The notes under the pieces were generated by a model, which ran no database searches, was not told the origin of the DNA, and was given only the letters and a program-made list of their open reading frames with translations. 6,818 nt of DNA from Bacillota bacterium. GTDB lineage: Bacteria > Bacillota > Clostridia > Peptostreptococcales > Anaerovoracaceae. The translations under genes were made by a program, and so were the position numbers. Below are positions 1 to 4,723 of this stretch, one piece after another. The stretch is taken from contig JAEEVI010000033.1 of NCBI GenBank assembly GCA_016287035.1, positions 1 through 6,818 of the forward strand, written 5' to 3'. How positions within the stretch are numbered: position 1 is the first letter of the stretch; each line of letters begins with the position of its first letter.

Positions 1-1
1 G

Positions 2-100
2 AGCTTCATAATATGCGACAGCAGTCCCGCGGCGGTCGGTATCTGCAGGGCCCGTATGGACGCTGCCGGAGCTGAGTACGAGTATATCGGCAGCCTGTAA
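2..100 (+). CDS. C-terminal end of an unidentified protein (partial)
   Basis: Reading from base 2 there are 32 sense codons and then a TAA at 98-100. The frame ends in residues EYEYIGSL. Its third codon positions are mostly G or C, and it uses ATA and AGG as the confirmed genes in this window do. The start lies outside the window. I do not recognise the family, and 32 residues are too few for a functional call. The other plus frames meet stops early or read straight into the tRNA. A minus-strand frame is also open over 1-216, but it covers the tRNA promoter and gives an unconvincing basic peptide. No terminator is obvious between this stop and the tRNA promoter. Confidence 0.35.
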   Translation, partial: SFIICDSSPAAVGICRARMDAAGAEYEYIGSL

Positions 101-143
101 CGGACCTTTGTACTGTTTGCGCGCGCCTGCGGACAAATTCTTC

Positions 144-172
144 TTGCAATTTTGCCGGCGCTATTGTAATAT
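144..172 (+). promoter_or_regulatory. Sigma-A promoter of the tRNA-Val gene
   Basis: A -35 box TTGCAA (144-149) and a -10 box TAATAT (167-172) are separated by exactly 17 bp. Transcription would start near 179, giving a leader of about 38 nt before the mature tRNA 5' end at 217. AT-rich sequence around 134-150 lies at and just upstream of the -35. Confidence 0.75.
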
Positions 173-216
173 ACATTTTGCGCACACCGTTTCAGATGCG
201 CTCGCCATGGCGACAT

Positions 217-293
217 GGGCGGTTAGCTCAGCTGGTTAGAGCGCCTGCTCGACATGCAGGAGGTCGTTGGTTCGAGTCCAATATCGCCCACCA
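217..293 (+). tRNA. tRNA-Val (anticodon GAC), with C at position 33
   Basis: The 77-nt sequence folds into a complete cloverleaf. The acceptor stem pairs 217-223 with 283-289, including one G-U pair. The D arm is GCTC/GAGC with a 9-nt loop. The anticodon stem pairs CCTGC (244-248) with GCAGG (256-260). The variable loop has 5 nt, the T stem is GTTGG/CCAAT with loop TTCGAGT, and the discriminator A290 is followed by an encoded CCA (291-293). The anticodon loop is TCGACAT (249-255), so the anticodon is GAC (251-253), which reads GUC and GUU valine codons. A73 and the A35-C36 anticodon bases agree with valine identity. The oddity is C at position 33 (base 250), where nearly all elongator tRNAs have U. 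Shifting the loop to restore U33 breaks the anticodon stem, so the GAC reading is secure. Confidence 0.93.
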
Positions 294-298
294 GACTC

Positions 299-326
299 AG
301 GAAGGAGAGGAAGCTCTCCTTCTTTT
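299..326 (+). terminator. Intrinsic terminator after tRNA-Val
   Basis: A perfect 9-bp stem pairs GAAGGAGAG (301-309) with CTCTCCTTC (314-322) around a GAAG loop and is followed by TTTT (323-326). It lies 7 nt after the tRNA CCA end. The stem is purine/pyrimidine-segregated and not very GC-rich, so some read-through into the gene at 360 is plausible. Confidence 0.8.
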
Positions 327-332
327 GATACA

Positions 333-346
333 CGGGCGAGCGCCCG
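333..346 (+). other. Small hairpin just upstream of the yfcE ribosome binding site
   Basis: CGGGC (333-337) pairs with GCCCG (342-346) around a GAGC loop and ends 2 nt before the AAGGAG region. It has no T-run, so it is not a terminator. It may define the 5' boundary of the ribosome binding site, or protect mRNA left after processing of a tRNA-containing transcript. That role is inferred. Confidence 0.4.
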
Positions 347-359
347 AAAGGAGAGACCG

Positions 360-908
360 ATGAAACTTCTTATAGCTTCGGATATACACGGTTCCGCGGA
401 ATGCACGAGGCGCCTCATCGAAAGATACTGCGCCGAAAAGGCCGACAAGATGCTTCTTCTCGGCGACATACTGTATCACGGCCCGCGCAACGCGCTCCCC
501 GGCGAGTACGACTGCCCCTCGACCGCCGCGATGCTGAACGAGCTCAAAAACGACATATTCTGCGTGCGCGGCAACTGCGACGCGGAGGTCGACCAGATGG
601 TGCTGGAGTTCCCGATCACGTCGGATTATATGTGCCTGCCCTGGCAGGGAAGGATGATATTCGCGACGCACGGCCACAGGTACGGACCGCATTACCTTCC
701 GCCCCTCGAGGAGCTCGACCTGCTGCTCTGCGGGCACACGCACGTGCCCGCGTGCGAAAAGCTCCCCGGCGGCGGGATCTACTGCAATCCCGGCTCCGTC
801 TCCATACCCAAGGGCGGTTCCGACTGCGGCTACATGACGCTCTCCGACGGCCTGCTGTGCTGGAAGAAGCTCGACGGAAGCGTTTATATGAATTACGAGA
901 TGAAATAG
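360..908 (+). CDS. yfcE: YfcE-family metallophosphodiesterase
   Basis: The product has 182 residues, close to E. coli YfcE (184). YfcE is a small cytosolic metal-dependent (typically Mn) phosphodiesterase of the calcineurin-like superfamily, active on model phosphodiesters; its natural substrate is unsettled. All family motifs are present in order: D8-x-H10 in SDIHG, GD36 in LLLGDILYHGPRNALP, GN72CD, TH104GH, and GH126TH128. The family-typical NPGSVSIPKGG stretch follows near 143-153. These residues form the two-metal site. The ATG at 360 was chosen because AGGAG (349-353) lies 6 nt upstream and the protein then starts MKLLIASDIHG, as in YfcE; in-frame codons further upstream run into the tRNA. 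No separate promoter is visible between the tRNA terminator (326) and the start, so expression probably depends on read-through from the tRNA promoter. Confidence 0.93.
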   Translation: MKLLIASDIHGSAECTRRLIERYCAEKADKMLLLGDILYHGPRNALPGEYDCPSTAAMLNELKNDIFCVRGNCDAEVDQMVLEFPITSDYMCLPWQGRMIFATHGHRYGPHYLPPLEELDLLLCGHTHVPACEKLPGGGIYCNPGSVSIPKGGSDCGYMTLSDGLLCWKKLDGSVYMNYEMK

Positions 909-910
909 TG

Positions 911-947
911 TAAAAGTCAGCGCTCGGCGCAGGAACGCCGGGCGCTG
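911..947 (-). terminator. Terminator of the minus-strand EamA gene
   Basis: A 12-bp stem pairs 918-929 with 936-947, including one T-G pair, around a 6-nt loop. Read on the minus strand it is followed by ACTTTTAC (917-910), a short T-run. On the plus strand the tail (TTCATCG) is poor, so its main role is probably to end transcription arriving from the gene at 978-1856, just before the 3' end of the convergent yfcE. Confidence 0.6.
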
Positions 948-965
948 TTCATCGTCATATTTGCC

Positions 966-995
966 GCCGGCGTCTTTTCAGGCGCCGGTCTTTTT
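966..995 (+). terminator. Terminator of yfcE, overlapping the 3' end of the convergent EamA gene
   Basis: CCGGCG (967-972) pairs with CGCCGG (983-988) around a loop of about 10 nt, followed by C and TTTTT (991-995) on the plus strand. The right arm and T-run lie inside the last codons of the minus-strand gene, whose stop is at 978-980. On the minus strand the stem has no T-run, so it serves plus-strand transcription. Confidence 0.6.
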
Positions 996-1856
996 ATCCG
1001 TGTTGAGGAGGACGATCGCGGCGAGCACGAGGATCACCCCTGCGGCGGACTGCACGGTCAGGCGCTCGTCGTACAGAAGAAGCCCGACGAACGTCGCCGT
1101 GACCGGCTCGATCGAAGCGATGACGGACGCCTTGCCTGTCTCGATACCGGAAAGACCGTACGTATAAAGCGAGTACGCGAGAAAACAGGTGAAGAATGCC
1201 GCCGCAATGCACCAGAAAAAGGTGCGGGGCGATGAGAACATCGCCGAGAACGTCGGACCGGCTCCGAATATCGCGCATGCCCCCGAAGCGGCGAGCAGGC
1301 ACGACCAGAAGTTTATAGTATTCGTCGAATACCCTCTGTTCAGCGCGAAGCGCGCGAAGATGCTGTACAGCGCGTAGCCGATCCCCGCGCAGATCCCGTA
1401 GGCGAGGCCCGTGCCCGTTATCACCGTGCCGGACCCTATTCCCGAGACGAGGCAGCATCCCGCGAAGGCGAGCGCGAGCGCGAAGAGCTTGCGGCGCGTG
1501 AGCGGCTCCTTGAAAAACACCGCGGAGAGCAGCATCACTATCGCGGGGGCCGTGTACAGGAGTATCGCCGCCGCCGACAGGCTCATATAGCTCATGGCCT
1601 GGAAATAGCAGAACGTAAAAAACAGCAGCGCGAATATGCCGCTTCCGGCGAAGCACCACGCGTCCTTAAGCCTGAAGCGCAGCTCCTTCGGGTCGCGCAG
1701 CGCGATCCAGACCGCGAACATGACCGCCGCGAGCCCGCATCTGCATATTATCATTCCCGCGGCGTCGATCCCCATGCCGGCGAGCTGCCTGCGGCAGAAT
1801 CCCATGAATCCCCACAGAAAGCCGCTCAGAAGGACCGAGACGGTATACCTGTTCAT
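978..1856 (-). CDS. EamA-family (DMT superfamily) transporter
   Basis: The product has 292 residues, the usual size for a ten-helix EamA/DMT exporter in the inner membrane. Hydrophobic segments cover most of the chain and fall into two tandem repeats, about residues 5-138 and 147-286. Each repeat ends in the family-typical pattern: YTAPAIVMLLSAVFFKEPLT at 101-120 and IEPVTATFVGLLLYDERLT at 249-267, where a helix with Pro is followed by an acidic residue and a short loop. Members export amino acids, metabolites or toxicants; the substrate cannot be read from the sequence. The ATG at 1856 was chosen because GGGGAGG lies 7 nt upstream. A longer reading from a TTG at 1919 would start inside the -35 box of the gene's own promoter. 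The gene follows the symporter gene by 91 bp on the same strand but has its own promoter. Confidence 0.9.
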   Translation of the reverse strand: MNRYTVSVLLSGFLWGFMGFCRRQLAGMGIDAAGMIICRCGLAAVMFAVWIALRDPKELRFRLKDAWCFAGSGIFALLFFTFCYFQAMSYMSLSAAAILLYTAPAIVMLLSAVFFKEPLTRRKLFALALAFAGCCLVSGIGSGTVITGTGLAYGICAGIGYALYSIFARFALNRGYSTNTINFWSCLLAASGACAIFGAGPTFSAMFSSPRTFFWCIAAAFFTCFLAYSLYTYGLSGIETGKASVIASIEPVTATFVGLLLYDERLTVQSAAGVILVLAAIVLLNTDKKTGA

Positions 1857-1889
1857 CTGAAAGCCTCCCCGATCGATGCGACTGCCTGA

Positions 1890-1904
1890 GATTGTAACAC
1901 AATC
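1890..1904. promoter_or_regulatory. Candidate operator: perfect inverted repeat over the EamA-gene -10 box
   Basis: GATTGT (1890-1895) and ACAATC (1899-1904) form a perfect 6-bp inverted repeat with a 3-bp centre (AAC). It covers the whole -10 hexamer (1891-1896) of the minus-strand promoter. A dimeric repressor bound here would block RNA polymerase. The regulator is unknown, and no regulator gene of obvious kinship lies next to it. Binding is inferred from symmetry and position only. Confidence 0.4.
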
Positions 1905-1919
1905 GGGCCGGAACATCAA
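1891..1919 (-). promoter_or_regulatory. Sigma-A promoter of the EamA-family gene
   Basis: On the minus strand TTGATG (1919-1914) and TACAAT (1896-1891) are separated by 17 bp. The predicted start point is near 1884, giving a leader of about 28 nt that contains the GGGGAGG ribosome binding site at 1870-1864. Confidence 0.75.
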
Positions 1920-1947
1920 ACGGCTCGAGAACAGGAAGGGCAGGCTC

Positions 1948-3525
1948 TCAGTCCAGCGCCTGCTTCTTTGGGACCTGGACCTTTACGTCGAAGCAGCCGA
2001 ACATCCTGTCGAGCTCGGCGCGGTCCTGCTTTTTCGTGAACAGGCTCACCGCCGGAACGATCAGCATGCCTCCGAGCATCGCGATCACTCCGGAGTTGAT
2101 GGACGACTTGAATATATAGCCGATGGCAGGGCCCCACGCCGAAGCGTCTATGCCGCCGAGAGAGACGACGAGCTGAACGGCCGCTATCGCGCAGCCCCAT
2201 ACGAAACATGCTGCCGCGGAGGCCTTCGTGGCGCCCTTCCAGTATAGACCGTAGAGGAACGGGGCGAGAAACGCGCCCGCGAGCGCTCCCCATGAGACTC
2301 CCATCATCTGCGCTATGAATGTGACGCTGGGGTGGGCGTCCTTGATAATGGCTATGGCGGCCGAGACCATTATGAAGAAAACGATGAACAGCCGCATCAC
2401 GAACACCTGCGTTTTCTCAGTCATGCCGTTCTTCGCGGACGGCTTTACGACGTCGAGCGTGAACGTCGAGCTGGAGGTCAGCACGAGCGACGAGAGCGTC
2501 GACATCGAGGCCGAAAGGACGAGAACGATGACGACAGCGATGACGACCGAGGGCAGCGTTGAGAGCATCGCGGGGATGATAGTGTCGAACAGGGGCTTTC
2601 CCGCGGCGCTGTAGCTTATCCTGTCCGCGTACAGCCTTCCGAAGCCTCCGAGGAAATAGCAGCCTCCCGCGACGATTATCGCGAAGAACGTCGAGATGAC
2701 CGTCCCTTTCGTTATATCCTTCTCGCTCTTTATCGCGTAGAACTTTCCGATCATCTGCGGAAGGCCCCACGTTCCGAGAGACGTGAGCACGACCACGAAG
2801 ACCAGCGCGAGCGGATCGGGTCCGAGGAATGATGTGTAGGCTCCGCCGCTCCAGCCGTCCGCGGGAACGGCGGAAAGGCTCTGCATCGCTTTGATGAGAC
2901 CTCCGTTGTCGCCTACAGTCGCCCCTATGACGGCGCAGATGCCGGCGAGCATTATTATCCCCTGTATAAAGTCGTTGACCGCGGTCGCCATATATCCGCC
3001 CACGATGACGTATATGCCGGTGAGCACGGCCATCACCGCGATCACGACCCAGTAGGGGAGCTCGAAGACGAGACCGAAAAGGCTCGAAAGTCCGTTGTAA
3101 AGAGAAGCGGTATACGGAATTAAAAATATGAAAACTATGATTGCCGCCGCCGTTTTGAGCGCGGGGGAGGCGTAGCGCTTTCCGAAGTACTCGGGCATCG
3201 TCCTCGCGTCGAGGCTCTGAGTCATGATGCGGGTCCTTCTGCCGAGTATGTACCAGGCGGCGAGCGAGCCTATGAAAGCGTTGCCCAGACCCGCCCACGT
3301 CGCGGACAGACCGTACAGCCATCCGAACTGTCCGGCGTATCCGACGAAGATAACGGCCGAGAAATAAGACGTGCCGTACGCGAAGGCTGTGAGCCACGGG
3401 CCCACGGAGCGCCCTCCGAGGACGAATCCCTCGACGTTCGAGGAGTGCCTCCGCGTATATACTCCGACGAGTATCATGGCGGCGAAGAATATCACGAGCA
3501 GTGAAGAAGACAGGATCTTTGTCAT
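1948..3525 (-). CDS. Sodium:solute symporter (SSS family, PutP-like)
   Basis: The product has 525 residues and about 13 hydrophobic segments, as expected for a LeuT-fold Na+/solute symporter of the SSS family (PutP, PanF, vSGLT). The first helix is at about 6-24, without a cleavable signal peptide. The family landmark around 171-190 reads YVIVGGYMATAVNDFIQG. Residues 338-346 (SASMSTLSS) align with the PutP segment holding the Ser/Thr pair of the Na2 sodium site. Residues 105-118 (LDARTMPEYFGKRY) match the conserved cytoplasmic loop after the third helix. The substrate (proline, pantothenate, a sugar or another organic acid) cannot be told from these motifs. The tail after 497 is hydrophilic and cytosolic. 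The ATG at 3525 has GGGAGGT 9 nt upstream. No terminator is evident before the EamA gene, so read-through is possible. Confidence 0.92.
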   Translation of the reverse strand: MTKILSSSLLVIFFAAMILVGVYTRRHSSNVEGFVLGGRSVGPWLTAFAYGTSYFSAVIFVGYAGQFGWLYGLSATWAGLGNAFIGSLAAWYILGRRTRIMTQSLDARTMPEYFGKRYASPALKTAAAIIVFIFLIPYTASLYNGLSSLFGLVFELPYWVVIAVMAVLTGIYVIVGGYMATAVNDFIQGIIMLAGICAVIGATVGDNGGLIKAMQSLSAVPADGWSGGAYTSFLGPDPLALVFVVVLTSLGTWGLPQMIGKFYAIKSEKDITKGTVISTFFAIIVAGGCYFLGGFGRLYADRISYSAAGKPLFDTIIPAMLSTLPSVVIAVVIVLVLSASMSTLSSLVLTSSSTFTLDVVKPSAKNGMTEKTQVFVMRLFIVFFIMVSAAIAIIKDAHPSVTFIAQMMGVSWGALAGAFLAPFLYGLYWKGATKASAAACFVWGCAIAAVQLVVSLGGIDASAWGPAIGYIFKSSINSGVIAMLGGMLIVPAVSLFTKKQDRAELDRMFGCFDVKVQVPKKQALD

Positions 3526-3551
3526 TTTTGGGTGACCTCCCTTTTAAATTT

Positions 3552-3574
3552 GCTGCCGGTCTTCTCCGGACAGC
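3552..3574 (-). other. Hairpin in the 5' leader of the symporter mRNA
   Basis: On the minus strand GCTG plus CCGG pairs with CCGG plus CAGC, with a single bulged T on the left arm and a 6-nt loop. It sits between the predicted start point (about 3577) and the ribosome binding site (3541-3535). There is no T-run. It could stabilise the mRNA 5' end; no ligand-binding structure is recognisable. Confidence 0.35.
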
Positions 3575-3583
3575 ATTGCGGAG

Positions 3584-3612
3584 ATTATAACACCGCGGGG
3601 AATGCAGTTCAA
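3584..3612 (-). promoter_or_regulatory. Sigma-A promoter of the symporter gene
   Basis: On the minus strand TTGAAC (3612-3607) is followed after 17 bp by a perfect TATAAT (3589-3584). The start point would be near 3577, giving a leader of about 51 nt. It diverges from the lexA promoter, whose -35 begins about 134 bp away. Confidence 0.8.
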
Positions 3613-3622
3613 TCGAAAAATG

Positions 3623-3634
3623 TTGAAATTTCAA
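3623..3634. promoter_or_regulatory. 12-bp perfect palindrome upstream of the symporter promoter
   Basis: TTGAAATTTCAA is perfectly self-complementary. Its centre lies about 51 bp upstream of the predicted symporter start point, which is a usual position for an activator or repressor site abutting the -35. No regulator can be named from the sequence. Confidence 0.35.
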
Positions 3635-3736
3635 GCGCTGGAGGATTTTTATACCGCTCGGAAAAATACTATACGGAGCGGCCGGTTTTTAGGCGCGGGC
3701 CGGGTTTCCGCCGGATATCCGCGGAAAATTTTTTCA
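3635..3736. other. Rest of the 304-bp symporter-lexA intergenic region, with an inverted repeat
   Basis: The whole gene-free stretch runs 3526-3829; its outer parts hold the two divergent promoters and leaders. This middle part has no convincing reading frame. CCGCTC (3654-3659) and GAGCGG (3676-3681) form a 6-bp inverted repeat with a 16-bp AT-rich centre, and a T-rich hairpin follows at 3705-3734 (separate entry). The AAAATTTTTT run at 3725-3734 lies about 12-21 bp upstream of the lexA -35 and could act as an UP element. I see no strong promoter that would make this a small-RNA gene. Confidence 0.35.
3705..3734 (+). terminator. Terminator-like hairpin upstream of lexA
   Basis: TTTCCGC (3705-3711) pairs with GCGGAAA (3721-3727) around a 9-nt loop, then A and TTTTTT (3729-3734). 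In form it is an intrinsic terminator on the plus strand, yet no plus-strand gene lies before it. It could end antisense transcription from the symporter region and insulate lexA, or the symmetry may be incidental in AT-rich promoter DNA. Confidence 0.35.
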
Positions 3737-3748
3737 GAACATTTGTTT
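3737..3748. promoter_or_regulatory. SOS box 1 (LexA operator) over the lexA -35
   Basis: GAACATTTGTTT matches the Gram-positive LexA consensus GAAC-N4-GTTC at all but the final base. It overlaps the -35 box (3746-3751), so LexA bound here would exclude RNA polymerase. Confidence 0.75.
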
Positions 3749-3774
3749 ACATTTTCCGGCGCCGATGTTATATT
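3746..3774 (+). promoter_or_regulatory. Sigma-A promoter of lexA
   Basis: TTTACA (3746-3751) and TATATT (3769-3774) are separated by 17 bp. The start point is near 3781, between the two SOS boxes, giving a leader of about 49 nt. An AT run lies just upstream (3725-3734). Confidence 0.75.
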
Positions 3775-3783
3775 ATTTATAAC

Positions 3784-3795
3784 GAACATTTGTCC
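3784..3795. promoter_or_regulatory. SOS box 2 (LexA operator) just after the lexA start point
   Basis: GAACATTTGTCC fits GAAC-N4-GTTC with one mismatch in the right half. It shares the ten bases GAACATTTGT with box 1; centre-to-centre distance is 47 bp. Its place at about +4 to +15 suits a block to initiation or promoter clearance. Confidence 0.7.
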
Positions 3796-3829
3796 TGCCT
3801 TCCGCCGGCGGAAGGGGAAAGGGGTCGCG

Positions 3830-4468
3830 ATGGAAGAGCTTTCCTCCAGAGAGCAGTCTATACTCGAATACATGCGCGGATACATCTCAAACTGCGGATA
3901 TCCTCCGACGGTAAGAGATATATGCGCCGCGCTGGACATAAGATCGACGTCCACGGTGCACAAGGCGCTCAGCATCCTGCAGGAGAAGGGCTATATAAAA
4001 AAGCAGGCCGGAAAGAAGAGGGCGCTGGACGTCACGATGCCGAAGGAGCAGCCCTCGGGCGTATCTCTCAGGGAGCGCGAGGACGTCGTCGACATCCCCG
4101 TCGTCGGCCGCATTGCCGCGGGCACGCCCATACTCGCCGAGCAGAACATAGAGGATACCTTCCCGCTTCCCGCCAGGTTCCTCGGACGCGGCAGCAGCTT
4201 CATGCTCACCGTTCACGGCGAGTCCATGATCGAAGCCGGCATATTCGACGGCGACTACATACTCGTCCAGCAGCAGAGCAGCGCCAACAACGGCGATATC
4301 GTCGTCGCGATGGTCGACGGCTTCGAGAGCGAGGCGACCGTCAAGACCTTCTACAAGGAGGGCGATCACATACGGCTCCAGCCGGAGAACAGCTCGATGA
4401 GCCCTATAATAGTCAAGGACGTAAAGATCCTCGGCCTCGTAAAGGGCGTCTTCAGGTACTGGAATTAG
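3830..4468 (+). CDS. lexA: SOS repressor LexA
   Basis: The product has 212 residues, normal for LexA. It represses DNA-damage genes and cleaves itself when stimulated by the RecA filament. The N-terminal winged helix-turn-helix (about 1-65) holds the recognition helix STSTVHKAL (39-47) after PPTVRDICAALDI, a close match to Gram-positive LexA. The scissile bond is Ala97-Gly98 in VVGRIAAGTP. The nucleophile is Ser132 in HGESMIEAGI and the general base is Lys172 in EATVKTFYK, so self-cleavage should be intact. The ATG at 3830 was chosen because the protein starts at the usual MEELSSREQSILEYM position and the G-rich AAAGGGG (3818-3824) lies 5 nt upstream. The frame stays open far upstream but would then cross the promoter and both SOS boxes. 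Those two boxes indicate autorepression. recA is not in view. Confidence 0.96.
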   Translation: MEELSSREQSILEYMRGYISNCGYPPTVRDICAALDIRSTSTVHKALSILQEKGYIKKQAGKKRALDVTMPKEQPSGVSLREREDVVDIPVVGRIAAGTPILAEQNIEDTFPLPARFLGRGSSFMLTVHGESMIEAGIFDGDYILVQQQSSANNGDIVVAMVDGFESEATVKTFYKEGDHIRLQPENSSMSPIIVKDVKILGLVKGVFRYWN

Positions 4469-4492
4469 CCCGGACAGGATCCTTGCGGCGCG

Positions 4493-4523
4493 GCCGCGGG
4501 CGGCGCGTCATATCCGGCGCGGC
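4493..4523 (+). terminator. Possible weak terminator or GC-rich hairpin after lexA
   Basis: GCCGCG (4493-4498) pairs with CGCGGC (4518-4523), with an inner CGG/CCG pairing. It lies 24 nt after the lexA stop. The tail is TTAAAAATTAATT, not a proper T-run, so termination by this element alone is doubtful; it may act in mRNA stability, or lexA transcription may continue to the infC leader terminator. Confidence 0.3.
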
Positions 4524-4557
4524 TTAAAAATTAATTGCGATTATTTTGCCATTTTTG

Positions 4558-4586
4558 TTGACATTCCGGCGGCGCGGCGGTATCAT
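4558..4586 (+). promoter_or_regulatory. Sigma-A promoter of infC-rpmI-rplT
   Basis: A consensus -35 TTGACA (4558-4563) and TATCAT (4581-4586) are separated by 17 bp of GC-rich spacer. The region upstream (4524-4557) is strongly AT-rich in this GC-rich window, as expected of an UP element at a ribosomal-protein promoter. The start point is near 4593. Confidence 0.85.
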
Positions 4587-4592
4587 ATCTGC

Positions 4593-4723
4593 TGTGTTAA
4601 GCAGAAGTTCCGCTTCTCGCCTCAAGGCTCGCCGAAGAGGTCGATATTGGTAATCAAGGCTTTTGCCTGTTATCGGAGCGGACTTTGCGTCCGCTCTTTT
4701 ATTTTTAACGGAGGTACAAGACC
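4593..4723 (+). promoter_or_regulatory. infC leader: candidate L20-type attenuator
   Basis: This is the roughly 130-nt untranslated leader of the operon. Four elements stand out. (a) A local hairpin AGAAG/CTTCT (4603-4607 with 4613-4617). (b) GTTCCGCTTC (4607-4616), which can instead pair with GGAGCGGAC (4675-4683), the left arm of the terminator, with one bulged T and one G-U pair. (c) A central hairpin AGGC/GCCT (4657-4660 with 4665-4668) closed by CGATA/TATCG (4642-4646 with 4671-4675). (d) The terminator itself (4676-4706). The arrangement allows an antiterminated and a terminated state. In B. subtilis L20 represses this operon through a leader terminator, and the same is inferred here. 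I cannot align it to the L20-leader covariance model by eye. Confidence 0.6.
4676..4706 (+). terminator. Leader terminator (attenuator) just before infC
   Basis: A perfect 8-bp stem GAGCGGAC (4676-4683) and GTCCGCTC (4689-4696) encloses a 5-nt loop, followed by TTTTATTTTT (4697-4706). It ends only 4 nt before the infC ribosome binding site (GGAGGT, 4710-4715) and about 115 nt after the promoter. A terminator in that place must be conditional, otherwise IF3, L35 and L20 would not be made. It may also catch transcripts from lexA. Confidence 0.85.

Noticed and set aside
1..216. Minus-strand open frame running from 216 off the left edge
   Set aside because: It lies antisense to the tRNA promoter, has no ribosome binding site I can see and encodes an unconvincing basic peptide; the short plus-strand C-terminus fits the local codon use better.
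267..359. Longer N-terminus of yfcE starting inside the tRNA
   Set aside because: It would translate tRNA and terminator sequence; the ATG at 360 has a good ribosome binding site and matches the family N-terminus.
297..743. Antisense open frame within yfcE (and a second plus-strand frame at 401-913)
   Set aside because: Arg/Ala-rich composition and the lack of motifs mark these as out-of-frame shadows common in GC-rich genes.
994..1659. Second minus-strand frame inside the EamA gene
   Set aside because: Arg-rich shadow of a well-supported membrane protein gene, with no ribosome binding site.
1857..1919. TTG start at 1919 extending the EamA protein by 21 residues
   Set aside because: That TTG is the first part of the gene's -35 box, so it cannot be in the transcript; the start at 1856 has GGGGAGG upstream.
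2417..3634. 405-residue minus-strand frame overlapping the symporter gene
   Set aside because: It is a +1-type shadow of the symporter with extreme Arg content, and its start crosses the symporter promoter.
3532..4527. 331-residue plus-strand frame over the intergenic region and lexA
   Set aside because: Out of frame with the clear LexA protein and rich in Arg/His, with no family features.
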